Source: Candidatus Desulfobacillus denitrificans (GTDB lineage Bacteria; Pseudomonadota; Gammaproteobacteria; Burkholderiales; Rhodocyclaceae). Taken from it: DNA of 64,000 nt. A program made the translations under genes and the position numbers. Each line of letters starts with the position of its first letter. Position 1 is the stretch's first letter. The notes under the pieces are model-generated. The model was not told the origin of the DNA. It searched no databases and saw nothing but the letters and a program-made list of their open reading frames with translations. The DNA lies in NCBI GenBank assembly GCA_017347485.1, contig AP021857.1:2213390-2277389 (forward strand), written 5' to 3'. Below are positions 9,936 to 26,517 of this stretch, one piece after another.

Positions 9936-9970
9936 CAAAAACAAAGCCGGCTGATAGCCGGCTGTTTTTT
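9936..9970 (-). terminator. Rho-independent terminator of tRNA-Ser
   Basis: AGCCGGCT arms (9945–9952 and 9956–9963) around a three-base loop. Read on the minus strand, the stem is followed by a T-rich tail (TTGTTTTTG). It lies 19 bases past the tRNA 3' end. T residues also follow on the plus strand, so it may act in both directions. Confidence 0.8.
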
Positions 9971-9981
9971 CTCGGGAAATT

Positions 9982-10071
<90 letters not shown>

Positions 10072-10153
10072 GGAGGCGCGCATTCTACACCAATCCCCCC
10101 TTCGATGCGACGCGGGGAAGCCGGTTTCCCCTCTATGACGATGAAGGGGGTGC

Positions 10154-12678
<2,525 letters not shown>

Positions 12679-12711
12679 CTATAAAAAAACATTCCTTCCG
12701 CCGGAGGCCCC

Positions 12712-12999
12712 ATGCTCACACTGCAGGAATGCATCGATTTCAGCGATCTCTCCGCGGAAGAGATCGAGGCCATCGCCGAACACGAGCATGTCCCCGAGAT
12801 CGTCGCCGCCGAGATCGGCGCCACCCTGCTGCAAAGCACCTCCGGCGTCTGCCTGATCAAGCTCTACCTGCTGGAGAACATCGAGCAGGCCCGCGCGCGC
12901 GGCAAGTTCGACAAGGCGCGCCGGCTCGAGGCCCTCTACCGCCGTTTCGACCGGGAGCATCCCGGCGCCGATCCGGCGCAGACCGAACGGCTGCATTGA
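12712..12999 (+). CDS. Conserved hypothetical 95-residue protein
   Basis: Soluble, acidic, helical protein beginning MLTLQECIDFSDLSAEEIEA, with no signal peptide or membrane segment. I recall similar small proteins in betaproteobacteria but cannot assign a function. Shine-Dalgarno CGGAGG lies seven bases before the ATG. It is transcribed divergently from serS and convergently with rarA. A copy of the dispersed 25-bp motif starts at the base after its stop codon. Confidence 0.8.
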   Translation: MLTLQECIDFSDLSAEEIEAIAEHEHVPEIVAAEIGATLLQSTSGVCLIKLYLLENIEQARARGKFDKARRLEALYRRFDREHPGADPAQTERLH

Positions 13000-13024
13000 C
13001 GCCGTATCCCGGCGACTGACTTTT
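13000..13024 (+). repeat. Dispersed 25-bp motif, copy 1 (intergenic)
   Basis: CGCCGT, octet ATCCCGGC, then GACTGACTTTT. It starts on the base directly after the stop codon of the 95-residue gene, in the same direction. Confidence 0.85.
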
Positions 13025-13091
13025 CTCCAACTGCCCGGAGCGAAGCGAACCACCGTCACCCCCTTCCCCTGGAAGGGCTGGGGGGAAGGCG

Positions 13092-14402
13092 CTATTTCTT
13101 CCCGGCCTTTCGATCCAGCTCGCGCAGATGCGCGAGCTTTTCGGCGATCTGCGCCTCGAGACCGCGCCCCGTCGGCTTGTACCAGCTCACCTTCGGCATG
13201 CCCTCGGGAAAATAATCCTCGCCTGCCGCGTAGGCTTCCGGCTCGTCGTGCGCGTAGCGGTATTCGCGGCCGTAGCCGAGCTCCTTCATCAGCTTCGTCG
13301 GCGCGTTGCGCAGGTGCACCGGCACCTCGCGCGAGCCGTCCTCACCGACGAATTTCCGCGCCGAATTATACGCGACGTACACGGCGTTCGACTTGGCGGC
13401 GCAGGCCATGAACACCACTGCCTCGGCCAGCGCCAGTTCGCCCTCCGGCGAGCCAAGCCGCTCGTAGGTCTCGACGGCGTTGAGCGCGATCTGCAGCGCG
13501 CGCGGGTCGGCCAGGCCGATGTCCTCTACCGCCATGCGCACGATGCGGCGGCCCATGTAGAGCGGATCGGCGCCGCCGTCGAGCATGCGCACCAGCCAGT
13601 AGAGCGAGGCGTCGGGGTTCGATCCGCGCACCGACTTGTGCAGGGCCGAGATCTGGTCGTAGAAGGCGTCGCCGCCCTTGTCGAAGCGGCGCAGGTTCTT
13701 CGCCAGCGCGCCCTGGAGAAAGTCAGCGTCCACGATACGGCGCTGCGAAGTCGCCGCCGCCGTGTGCACGATTTCGAGCGCATTCAGCAGGCGCCGCGCG
13801 TCGCCGTCGGCGAGGCCGACCAGGCGGGCCTTCGCGCCCTCGTCGAATTCGAGATCGGGAAAGGCCTGGGCACGGGCGCGGTCGAAGAGCTGTCCGAGCT
13901 CGTCTTCGCTCAGGCTCTTCAGCACGTACACCGCGGCGCGCGACAGCAGCGCGCCATTCACCTCGAAGGACGGATTCTCGGTGGTGGCGCCGATGAAGGT
14001 GATCAGGCCCTGCTCGACATAGGGCAGGAAGGCGTCCTGCTGCGCCTTGTTGAAGCGGTGCACCTCGTCGACGAAGAGGAGGGTGTGCCGGCCGTTCTGC
14101 GCCAGCGTCAGCTCGGCGCGTTGCACCGCCTCGCGGATGTCCTTCACCCCGGAGAACACCGCCGAGAGGGCGATGAACTCGGCATCGAAGGCCTCCGCCA
14201 TGAGGCGCGCCAGCGTCGTCTTGCCGACGCCGGGCGGGCCCCACAGGATCATCGAATGCGGCGTCTTCGACTCGAAGGCCAGGCGCAGCGGCTTGCCCGG
14301 CCCGAGCAGGTCGGCCTGGCCGACCACTTCGTCGAGCGTGCGCGGCCGCATCAGCTCGGCGAGCGGCGCGTGCGGCTTTTTCTCGAACAGGTCGGCGCTC
14401 AC
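13092..14402 (-). CDS. rarA: Replication-associated recombination protein A (RarA/MgsA AAA ATPase)
   Basis: 436-residue clamp-loader-like AAA ATPase acting at stalled replication forks. Walker A is GPPGVGKTT, Walker B LLFVDEVHRF and sensor 1 GATTENPSFEV. The C-terminal MgsA/RarA tetramerisation domain follows. Start is GTG at 14402, one base from the lolA stop, so the two are cotranscribed. One copy of the 25-bp motif lies inside the gene in the sense direction (13718–13742). Confidence 0.96.
   Translation of the reverse strand: MSADLFEKKPHAPLAELMRPRTLDEVVGQADLLGPGKPLRLAFESKTPHSMILWGPPGVGKTTLARLMAEAFDAEFIALSAVFSGVKDIREAVQRAELTLAQNGRHTLLFVDEVHRFNKAQQDAFLPYVEQGLITFIGATTENPSFEVNGALLSRAAVYVLKSLSEDELGQLFDRARAQAFPDLEFDEGAKARLVGLADGDARRLLNALEIVHTAAATSQRRIVDADFLQGALAKNLRRFDKGGDAFYDQISALHKSVRGSNPDASLYWLVRMLDGGADPLYMGRRIVRMAVEDIGLADPRALQIALNAVETYERLGSPEGELALAEAVVFMACAAKSNAVYVAYNSARKFVGEDGSREVPVHLRNAPTKLMKELGYGREYRYAHDEPEAYAAGEDYFPEGMPKVSWYKPTGRGLEAQIAEKLAHLRELDRKAGKK
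13718..13742 (-). repeat. Dispersed 25-bp motif, copy 2 (in rarA)
   Basis: Minus strand: CGCCGT, octet ATCGTGGA, then CGCTGACTTTC. Three departures from the right block. Sense orientation within rarA, in a different codon phase from the other coding copies (reads V-D-A-D-F). Confidence 0.65.
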
Positions 14403-14403
14403 C

Positions 14404-15036
14404 CTACTCGCCGAGGACGTCGGCGCCCTTCGGCGGCGTGAAGCGGAACTGGCTGGCCGGAAGTTGCGGATTGCGCTCGAACTTCTCGAAGGCGATGGTC
14501 GTCACCTGGCCGAAACTGTCAGTCAGTTCCATCGCCCGCAGCGCGTCGCCGACGAAGCCGATGCGCAAAAACTGGAAGCCGGAATCCTGGCTCTTCGGCT
14601 GGGCGTCGACCCACTCGATGCCGTCCGTCGTGCCGCCTTCCTTCAGGTCGAAGTTCTTCTCCAGCGCATTGTCGCCGGCGAGCAGCGCGGCCGGGCTCGC
14701 GCCCAGCGCGGCGGACAGCTTCTTGGTGCTGACCTGGTTGAGGTCGCGGTCGTAGACCCACAGCCGCTCGCCGTCGCCGACGATGAGCTGGTAGTAGGGC
14801 TTGTCATAGGTCCAGCGGAACTTGCCCGGGCGGGAGAACATCATGCTGCCGGCGGCGTTCTGCGGCTTGCGGCCGCTCTTCGACACTACCGTCTGGACGA
14901 AGTCGGCACGGCCGCTCTTCGTGCCCTCGACGAAAGCCTTCAGTTTGTCGAGGGCGGCAGCCTGCGCAACCGCCGATAACAAAAAACCACTCACCACAGA
15001 GACACAGAGACACAGAGATAATTTCTTTATTCGCAT
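14404..15036 (-). CDS. lolA: Outer-membrane lipoprotein carrier protein LolA
   Basis: Periplasmic chaperone that receives lipoproteins from LolCDE and hands them to LolB. The mature part carries the family fold pattern (FVQTVVSKSGRKPQNAAGSM, FSRPGKFRW, GDGERLWVYD). Two starts are possible. ATG 15036 gives a normal 210-residue precursor with signal peptide MRIKKLSLCLCV ending AVAQA. ATG 15087 overlaps the ftsK stop (ATGA) and adds 17 residues. The 5' part of the gene, including most of the signal peptide, lies inside a palindromic repeat (14979–15080). Cotranscribed with ftsK and rarA. Confidence 0.93.
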   Translation of the reverse strand: MRIKKLSLCLCVSVVSGFLLSAVAQAAALDKLKAFVEGTKSGRADFVQTVVSKSGRKPQNAAGSMMFSRPGKFRWTYDKPYYQLIVGDGERLWVYDRDLNQVSTKKLSAALGASPAALLAGDNALEKNFDLKEGGTTDGIEWVDAQPKSQDSGFQFLRIGFVGDALRAMELTDSFGQVTTIAFEKFERNPQLPASQFRFTPPKGADVLGE

Positions 15037-15080
15037 TTCTCCGTGCCTCTGTGTCTCTGTGGTTAATGGTTTTGTTTTTT
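14979..15080. repeat. Long palindromic repeat with ACCACAGAGACACAGAG arms
   Basis: Two inverted arms of about 34 bases share ACCACAGAGACACAGAG plus flanking A-rich bases, separated by about 30 bases. Elements with this arm sequence are widespread in bacterial genomes and often appear as spurious peptides containing TETQRH and SLCLCVSV. This copy sits across the 5' end of lolA and the ftsK–lolA junction, and is translated in frame. Confidence 0.9.
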
Positions 15081-15083
15081 GCT

Positions 15084-17366
<2,283 letters not shown>

Positions 17367-17402
17367 GCTTCTGTTGACGGGCGCGAGCCGGACGATGCGG
17401 GA

Positions 17403-17408
17403 ATTATA
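17403..17408 (-). promoter_or_regulatory. Candidate -10 box for ftsK
   Basis: TATAAT on the minus strand, 37 bases upstream of the ftsK GTG. The -35 region falls in the end of the Crp-like gene and is not convincing, so activation may be needed. Confidence 0.45.
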
Positions 17409-17430
17409 CGCCTGCGCCGCGCGCCCCGGC

Positions 17431-18105
17431 TCAGATCGCGTTCAGCTTCTCGCGCAGCAGGATGCGGCCGCCGCCTTCCTCGATCAGGCCCTGCAACTGC
17501 AGGTCCTTCATGACGCGGCTGACCATCTCGCGCGAGGCGCCGATCATCTTGGCGATGTCCTGCTTGGAAATCTTGCGCGCCACCACCTGCCGGCCCTGGG
17601 CGTCCTCCTCGGCCATTTCCAGCAGCAGGCGGGCCACCCGGCCGTAGACGTCCATCAGCGCCAGGCTCTCGATCTTGCGGTCGGCGCTGCGCAGGCGCTT
17701 GACCAGGCTGCGCATGATATACAGCGAAACGTCGAAGTTCTCGGCCAGGCAGCGCTTGAAATCGGCCTTGGAGACCACCACCAGCTCGCAGGCCGTCGTC
17801 GCCATCACGGTGGCCGAGCGGGGGTTGTCGTCGAGCACCCCCATTTCGCCGAAGAACTCGCCCGGCCCGAGGTTGGAGAGGATGACTTCGCGGCCCTCCT
17901 CGTCGGAGACCAGCACCTTCAGCGCGCCGGAGAGGACGAAATACACGTAATCGGTGCGGTCGCCGGCGCGCAGGATGGCTGAACCGCGCGGCACCTTGCG
18001 GAACACCGCGACGCGGGCGATCGGCACCAGGCGCTCGACCGACAGCGACTCGAAGATCGGCATCGAGCGCAGGGCATCGACGGTGACGCTGCTTGCTTGC
18101 GACAT
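17431..18105 (-). CDS. Crp/Fnr-family regulator, CRP-like
   Basis: 224 residues: an N-terminal cyclic-nucleotide-binding barrel with [19 protein letters not shown], close to the cAMP pocket of CRP, and a C-terminal HTH ([20 protein letters not shown]). Arg-Glu-x-x-Ser-Arg in the recognition helix suits a TGTGA-type half-site. No FNR cysteines. It occupies the position that Lrp holds next to ftsK and trxB in E. coli. Shine-Dalgarno GAGGGA precedes ATG 18105. Confidence 0.92.
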   Translation of the reverse strand: MSQASSVTVDALRSMPIFESLSVERLVPIARVAVFRKVPRGSAILRAGDRTDYVYFVLSGALKVLVSDEEGREVILSNLGPGEFFGEMGVLDDNPRSATVMATTACELVVVSKADFKRCLAENFDVSLYIMRSLVKRLRSADRKIESLALMDVYGRVARLLLEMAEEDAQGRQVVARKISKQDIAKMIGASREMVSRVMKDLQLQGLIEEGGGRILLREKLNAI

Positions 18106-18210
18106 GTTGTTTCCCTCCAGCGCGGAATCGCCCGTGCGGCCAATTTTTTGTTTTCGAGCCTGCGGCGGATTATAAGTCCATCCGCGCCATTCTGCGCCAG
18201 GCGAATCACG

Positions 18211-18238
18211 TTCGCCTCCGCGCCGACTCCAGTATAAT
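18211..18238 (+). promoter_or_regulatory. Candidate sigma-70 promoter of trxB
   Basis: TTCGCC (18211–18216) and TATAAT (18233–18238) with 16-base spacing, 34 bases before the trxB ATG. A minus-strand TATAAT at 18169–18174 may serve the divergent Crp-like gene. Confidence 0.55.
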
Positions 18239-18251
18239 TTTCGGCTTCTGA

Positions 18252-21694
<3,443 letters not shown>

Positions 21695-21768
21695 TCAAAT
21701 TTCCGAGGCCGCGCCAGCGGCCGAGTCCTCGTCATCCCCTTCCTCGGGAAGGGGGCCGGGGGGATGGC

Positions 21769-23394
21769 TCACCACTCTTCTGCATATTTCGATGTTATCG
21801 GATAACGCCAGTCCTTGCCGAAACCGCGCTTCGTCACGCGGATGCCGACCGGCGCCTGGCGCCGCTTGTATTCGCTGCGCCGGAGCATGTCCACGGTGCG
21901 CCGCACGTCCGCCTCGGCATGGCCGAGCGCGACGATTTCGCGCGGCGGGAGGTCGCGTTCCATGTAGGCCTCGATGATGGCGTCGAGCGTCTCGTAGGGC
22001 GGCAGGGTGTCCTGGTCGGTCTGGTTCGGCTTCAGTTCCGCCGAGGGCACGCGCGTAATGATGCGCTCGGGGATCACCGGCGAAATGCCGTTGCGGTAAC
22101 GCGAGACGCGATAGACCAGGGTCTTGTAGAGGTCCTTGATCACCGCGAAGCCGCCGGCCATGTCGCCGTACAGCGTGGCATAGCCGACCGCCATCTCGCT
22201 CTTGTTGCCGGTGGTCAGCACGATTGCGCCGTACTTGTTCGACAGCGCCATGAGGATCATGCCGCGGATGCGCGCCTGCAGATTCTCCTCGGTGGTGTCG
22301 GCCGGCGATTTTTCGCCGCTCGCGGCGAATTCCTTCTCCAGCATCCCGGCAAAGGTTTTCATCGCCGGTTCGATCGGAAACTCGTCGTAGCGCACCCCCA
22401 GCGTCCGCGCCATGGCGCGCGCGTCGTCGAGGCTGATCTGCGAAGTGTACGGCGAAGGCATCATCACCGCATGCACCCGCCCGGCGCCGAGGGCATCGAC
22501 GGCGATGGCCAGCGTCAGCGCCGAGTCGATGCCGCCCGACAGGCCGATGATGGCGCCGGGGAAGCCGTTCTTGCCGAGGTAGTCGCGCACGCCGAGCACC
22601 AGCGCGTCGTAGACCTCGCTCTCCAGCGCCCGCGCCGGCGCGATGCCGCCGGGACGCAGCTCGCCGCCGGCGAACTCGAGGACTTCCAGCGCCTCGACGA
22701 ATTGCGGCAGCTGGAGCGCCAGGCGGCCCTCGCCGTCCAGCGCGAAGGAAGCGCCGTCGAAGACCAGCTCGTCCTGGCCGCCGACCAGGTTGGCGTACAC
22801 CACCGGCATGCCGGTGGCGCGCGTTCGCTCGCGCAGCACCTCGTAGCGCGTCGCCTGCTTGTTGATGTGGTAGGGCGAGGCGTTGAGCACCAGCAGCAGC
22901 TCGGCGCCGGCCTGGCGGGCGGCGTCCGCCGCGCCCGGCTCCCACACGTCGGCGCAGATGTTGATGCCGCAATGCACGCCGTTGATTTCGATCACGCAGG
23001 GCTGGCGTCCGGCGGCGAAATAGCGCTGCTCGTCGAATACCTCGTAGTTGGGCAGGCGGTGCTTGCGGTAGGTGGCGACGACCCTGCCGTCGCGCAGGAG
23101 CGAGGCGGCGTTGTAACAGTCGCCGCGATACGCTTCCGGATGGCCGACGACGACGCCGATGCCCTCGACGCGGGCGGCGAGCTCGGCCAGCGTGCGCGCG
23201 CAGGCGCGGAGAAAATCCGGCCGCAGCAGGAGGTCCTCCGGCGGATAGCCGCAGAGCGCCAGTTCGGGCGTCACCATCAGGTGGGCGCCCGCCGCGCGCG
23301 CGCGCGCGGCGCAGCCGGCGATGCGCTCGGCGTTGCCGGCCAGGTCGCCGACCGTGCAGTTGAGCTGGGCGATGGCCAGGCGGAGGGAGCTCAT
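21769..23394 (-). CDS. nadE: Glutamine-dependent NAD+ synthetase
   Basis: 541-residue two-domain enzyme making NAD+ from nicotinate adenine dinucleotide. The N-terminal nitrilase-type glutaminase has Glu in TPELALCGYPPEDLL and Cys in NICADVWEP. The C-terminal ATP-pyrophosphatase carries the PP-loop GLSGGIDSALT and the TGNKSEMAVGY motif. It is followed by glnB; PII proteins are known to regulate NadE in some proteobacteria, so the linkage may be functional. Confidence 0.97.
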   Translation of the reverse strand: MSSLRLAIAQLNCTVGDLAGNAERIAGCAARARAAGAHLMVTPELALCGYPPEDLLLRPDFLRACARTLAELAARVEGIGVVVGHPEAYRGDCYNAASLLRDGRVVATYRKHRLPNYEVFDEQRYFAAGRQPCVIEINGVHCGINICADVWEPGAADAARQAGAELLLVLNASPYHINKQATRYEVLRERTRATGMPVVYANLVGGQDELVFDGASFALDGEGRLALQLPQFVEALEVLEFAGGELRPGGIAPARALESEVYDALVLGVRDYLGKNGFPGAIIGLSGGIDSALTLAIAVDALGAGRVHAVMMPSPYTSQISLDDARAMARTLGVRYDEFPIEPAMKTFAGMLEKEFAASGEKSPADTTEENLQARIRGMILMALSNKYGAIVLTTGNKSEMAVGYATLYGDMAGGFAVIKDLYKTLVYRVSRYRNGISPVIPERIITRVPSAELKPNQTDQDTLPPYETLDAIIEAYMERDLPPREIVALGHAEADVRRTVDMLRRSEYKRRQAPVGIRVTKRGFGKDWRYPITSKYAEEW

Positions 23395-23424
23395 GGCCGG
23401 ATTATGCCGCAGGTGGCGACAGGC

Positions 23425-23973
23425 TCAGCACACCGGCTTGTTGGCCGCGGCCTCGTGGCGGGCAATGCCGTCGAGGATTTCCTTCTTGGCCTCCTCGGCG
23501 CCGACCCAGCCCTGCACCTTGACCCACTTGCCGGCCTCGAGGTCCTTGTAGTGCTCGAAGAAGTGCGAGACCTGCGCCAGCACCATCTCCGGCAGGTCGC
23601 GCGGCGACTGGATGTTGCGGTACAGGCTGCACAGCTTGTCGATCGGCACGGCGAGCAGCTTGGCGTCGCCGCCCGCTTCGTCCTCCATTTTCAGCATGCC
23701 GACCGGGCGGCAGCGCACCACGACTCCGGTGATCAGCGGCACCGGCGAGAGCACCAGCACGTCGACCGGGTCGCCGTCGTCGGAAATCGTGTGCGGGATG
23801 TAGCCGTAGTTGCACGGGTAGTGCATGGCGGTCGACATGAAGCGGTCGACGAAGACGGCGCCGGAGGCCTTGTCGACCTCGTACTTGATCGGCTCGGCAT
23901 TCATCGGGATTTCGATGATGACGTTGAAGTCGTGGGGGATGTCGCGGCCGGAAGTTACGCGATCGAGGTTCAT
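23425..23973 (-). CDS. ppa: Inorganic pyrophosphatase (family I)
   Basis: 182-residue soluble hexameric PPase hydrolysing PPi and pulling biosynthesis forward. Signature [12 protein letters not shown], plus [15 protein letters not shown] and the [11 protein letters not shown] strand. 30 bp upstream of nadE on the same strand, so probably cotranscribed; NadE and many ligases release PPi. Confidence 0.97.
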   Translation of the reverse strand: MNLDRVTSGRDIPHDFNVIIEIPMNAEPIKYEVDKASGAVFVDRFMSTAMHYPCNYGYIPHTISDDGDPVDVLVLSPVPLITGVVVRCRPVGMLKMEDEAGGDAKLLAVPIDKLCSLYRNIQSPRDLPEMVLAQVSHFFEHYKDLEAGKWVKVQGWVGAEEAKKEILDGIARHEAAANKPVC

Positions 23974-24096
23974 GGCGTTCTCTCTGCTCTCTGCCGTAAA
24001 GCCCTGATTATATAGCCTCCTGCGCCATTACCTGGCGGCGCAGCATAACCCCGCCTGCAGCTGTTCATGGATTCGCTTGACAAGTCCGCTGCGGCA

Positions 24097-24129
24097 TAAT
24101 CATAATGCGAATCGTTCGCATTATGATTA
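24097..24129. promoter_or_regulatory. Fur-type operator, perfect 15-bp inverted repeat
   Basis: Arms TAATCATAATGCGAA and TTCGCATTATGATTA around TCG. The central 19 bases (AATGCGAAT, C, GTTCGCATT read as two halves) match the layout of a Fur box. It lies 28 bases before the ftrA ATG, so Fe2+-Fur would block this promoter when iron is plentiful. It is longer than the minimal 19-bp box and may hold overlapping dimers. Confidence 0.85.
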
Positions 24130-24156
24130 ATTGACCACATTCGAGAAGAGGAAATC

Positions 24157-24717
24157 ATGAAGCTCCTGCCAAGCCTTGCCGCCTGCCTCGCCCTCGGTGG
24201 CGGCCTGCTCCTTTCCGCCGCCGCCCACGCCCTCGAATATCCGATCGGCACCCCGCACAACGTCGCCGGCATGGAGGTCGCCGCCGTCTACCTGCAGCCG
24301 ATCGACATGGAGCCGGAGGGTCACATGCGCAAGGCCGCGGAGACCGACATCCACCTCGAGGCCGACATCCACGCCCTGTCCAACAATCCGAACGGCTTCC
24401 CCGAAGGCTTCTGGGTGCCGCACCTGCTGGTCAGGTACGAACTCGTCAAGCAGGGCGCGAACGAAGTCATCAAGGGCGACATGATGCCGATGGTCGCCTC
24501 CGACGGCCCGCACTACGGCGACAACGTCAAGCTGAAAGGCCCGGGCAAGTACAAGCTGAAGTTCATCGTCTATCCGCCCAACGCCAAGGAAAATCCCGCC
24601 GGCAGCCACTTCGGCCGCCACACCGACCGCGCCACCGGCGTGCGCCCGTGGTTCAAGCCGGTCGAGGTGGAATGGGAATTCACCTTCGCCGGCATCGGCA
24701 AGAAAGGCGGCTACTGA
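24157..24717 (+). CDS. ftrA: Periplasmic ferrous-iron binding protein FtrA (P19/Tp34 family)
   Basis: 186 residues with a signal peptide ending AAAHA. The mature part has family features of P19: Glu/Met pocket GMEVAAVYLQPIDMEPEG, the HLEADIHA strand and HYGDNVKLKGPGKYKL. P19 homologues bind Cu and Fe and feed an Ftr1-type permease. First gene of the ftrA–porin–ftrBCD–hemP operon behind the Fur-type palindrome. Shine-Dalgarno GAGGAAA. Confidence 0.92.
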   Translation: MKLLPSLAACLALGGGLLLSAAAHALEYPIGTPHNVAGMEVAAVYLQPIDMEPEGHMRKAAETDIHLEADIHALSNNPNGFPEGFWVPHLLVRYELVKQGANEVIKGDMMPMVASDGPHYGDNVKLKGPGKYKLKFIVYPPNAKENPAGSHFGRHTDRATGVRPWFKPVEVEWEFTFAGIGKKGGY

Positions 24718-24718
24718 G

Positions 24719-26140
24719 ATGCGCCTGACGTCTCTGGCAATGGCCGTGGCGCTCGCCGCCGGCCCGGCCGCCGCCGCCACCAGCGAGGAGATGAAAGCCC
24801 TGCTGGCGGAGGTGAAGCGCCTGGCCGGCCGCGTCGAGGCGCTGGAGAAGCAGAACAAGGAACTCGAGCAATCGCTCTCCACCGAGCGCGTGTCCGAAAA
24901 GGAGCCGGAGATCGCCACGCGCCTGAAGGCCGTCGAATTCCAGACCCTCGCCATGCAGAAGCAGGCGCGCCAGATCGAGGCGCTGGAAGGCATCAGCGTC
25001 GGCGCCAGCCTCACCACCGTCGGGCAGCGCGCCAATCGCGAGGGCAGCGCGGCCGGCGGCTCGCGCCAGTCGCGCGCCAATTACCGGGGCGATGTCTCGA
25101 TCGCCCTGCCCGGCGGCGAGATAGGCGACATCGACGGCAAGCTCTTCACCCACTTCCGCTTCGGCCAGGGAAATGGCGTCGGGCTGCGCCCGACCTACAC
25201 CAGCACGCCCAACACCACCGCCTTCGAGGTGAGCGGCGTCTCCGACCCCGATTCCTCCTTCGCCATCCTCGCCCAGGCCTGGTACCAGCTCAAGGTGCCG
25301 CTGCCGCGCGGCGGCATCAAGGCGCAGTCGAAGGAGCATCTGCACTTCACCTTCGGCAAGATCGATCCCTTCGTCTTCTTCGACCAGAACGCCGCGGCGG
25401 ACGACGAGACGACGAAATTCCTCAACAACGCCTTCGTGCACAACCCGCTGCTCGACTCGGGCGGCGACACCGGCGCCGACAAGTACGGCTTCGCGCCGGG
25501 CGCCATCCTCCAGTACGTCAACGAACGCAACAAGTCGGAGACCTGGGGCCTTTCCCTCGGCGCCTTCGGCTCCGGCCCGGGCGCGAATTTCAGCGGTTCG
25601 CTCGGCCAGCCCTTCGTCATCGCCCAGGCCGACACCACCTGGCGCCTGAATCACCTGCCCGGCAACTACCGCGCCTATGTGTGGACCAACGGCCGCGCCA
25701 CCGACTACAGCGGTCGCGAAAACCGCCACTCCGGCTTCGGCCTGTCGATCGACCAGAAGGTGGCCGACGATGTCACGCTGTTCGGCCGCTACGGGCATCA
25801 GGGCGCCGGCAGGGTGCGCTTCGACCGCGCCCTCACCGCCGGCCTGGAGATCGGCGGCAGCGCCTGGGGGCGCGGCGCCGATTCGCTCGGCATCGCCGCG
25901 GGCTTCCTGCGCACCGGTTCGTCCTACCGGCGCGATTCGCCGACGCTCGACCTCGACGGCGACGGCATGCTCGATGCGCGCGCCTCCGGCTGGGAGCGCG
26001 TCGTCGAGATCTATTACCGCTTTCGCCTGAACAAGCACTTCGAACTGACGCCGGACTTCCAGTTCATCCGGCGCCCGGGCGGCGACGGCGGCGCGCCGAC
26101 CATCAAGGTGGCCGGCCTGCGCGCCAGGCTCGGTTTCTGA
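24719..26140 (+). CDS. Outer-membrane porin with N-terminal coiled coil
   Basis: 473 residues. Signal peptide ends PAAAA; then a Lys/Glu-rich coiled coil (about 25–85, MKALLAEVKRLAGRVEALEK), then a beta-barrel rich in alternating strands and ending in the outer-membrane signature RARLGF. It resembles OprB-like carbohydrate-selective porins with a periplasmic peptidoglycan-contacting helix. One base separates it from ftrA, and its stop overlaps the ftrB ATG, so it is an integral part of the iron operon and may admit iron chelates. That role is inference. Confidence 0.8.
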   Translation: MRLTSLAMAVALAAGPAAAATSEEMKALLAEVKRLAGRVEALEKQNKELEQSLSTERVSEKEPEIATRLKAVEFQTLAMQKQARQIEALEGISVGASLTTVGQRANREGSAAGGSRQSRANYRGDVSIALPGGEIGDIDGKLFTHFRFGQGNGVGLRPTYTSTPNTTAFEVSGVSDPDSSFAILAQAWYQLKVPLPRGGIKAQSKEHLHFTFGKIDPFVFFDQNAAADDETTKFLNNAFVHNPLLDSGGDTGADKYGFAPGAILQYVNERNKSETWGLSLGAFGSGPGANFSGSLGQPFVIAQADTTWRLNHLPGNYRAYVWTNGRATDYSGRENRHSGFGLSIDQKVADDVTLFGRYGHQGAGRVRFDRALTAGLEIGGSAWGRGADSLGIAAGFLRTGSSYRRDSPTLDLDGDGMLDARASGWERVVEIYYRFRLNKHFELTPDFQFIRRPGGDGGAPTIKVAGLRARLGF

Positions 26141-26505
26141 TGGGACTCGCGGGGATGACGCGGTTGCATTCGCTCATCGCCCTCCTGGTCTTCGCGTGGG
26201 CGGGAATGCTCCCCGGCGGCATGGCCGCGGCCGCCGAGGAGTTGCCGGTCTTCGAGGTGGTCGCCCGGGAGGGCAGGCTCTTGCCGGAACGCCTCGAGGT
26301 GCCGGCCGGCCGGCGCATCAAGCTGGTCCTCCGCAACGAGGGCAAGGGCCCGATCGAGTTCGAGAACCTCGACATGCGCGTCGAGAAGGTGCTCGCCCCC
26401 GGCGCCGCCTCCTTCGTCGTCCTGCCCAGGCTCAAGCCCGGCGAATACGAGTTCATCGACGAGTTCCATCAGGCCACCGGCAGGATGAGGCTCATCGCCA
26501 AATAG
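26140..26505 (+). CDS. ftrB: Periplasmic cupredoxin-like protein FtrB
   Basis: 121 residues: signal peptide (to about MAAAAEE) and one cupredoxin_1 domain (FEVVAREGRLLPERLEVPAG, then FENLDMRVEKVLAPG, GEYEFIDEFHQATGRM). In FtrABCD systems FtrB is proposed to oxidise ferrous iron for the Ftr1 permease. Canonical type-1 copper ligands (Cys, two His) are not evident, as in other FtrB/EfeO cupredoxins. ATG 26140 overlaps the porin stop; ATG 26155 is an alternative. Confidence 0.85.
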   Translation: MGLAGMTRLHSLIALLVFAWAGMLPGGMAAAAEELPVFEVVAREGRLLPERLEVPAGRRIKLVLRNEGKGPIEFENLDMRVEKVLAPGAASFVVLPRLKPGEYEFIDEFHQATGRMRLIAK

Positions 26506-26517
26506 GAGAACGCCGCC

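Noticed and set aside
13000..13024. Reading the 25-bp motif as a rho-independent terminator
   Set aside because: GTCCC/GGGAC pairing exists only in some copies, the T-run is four bases, and most copies lie inside genes.
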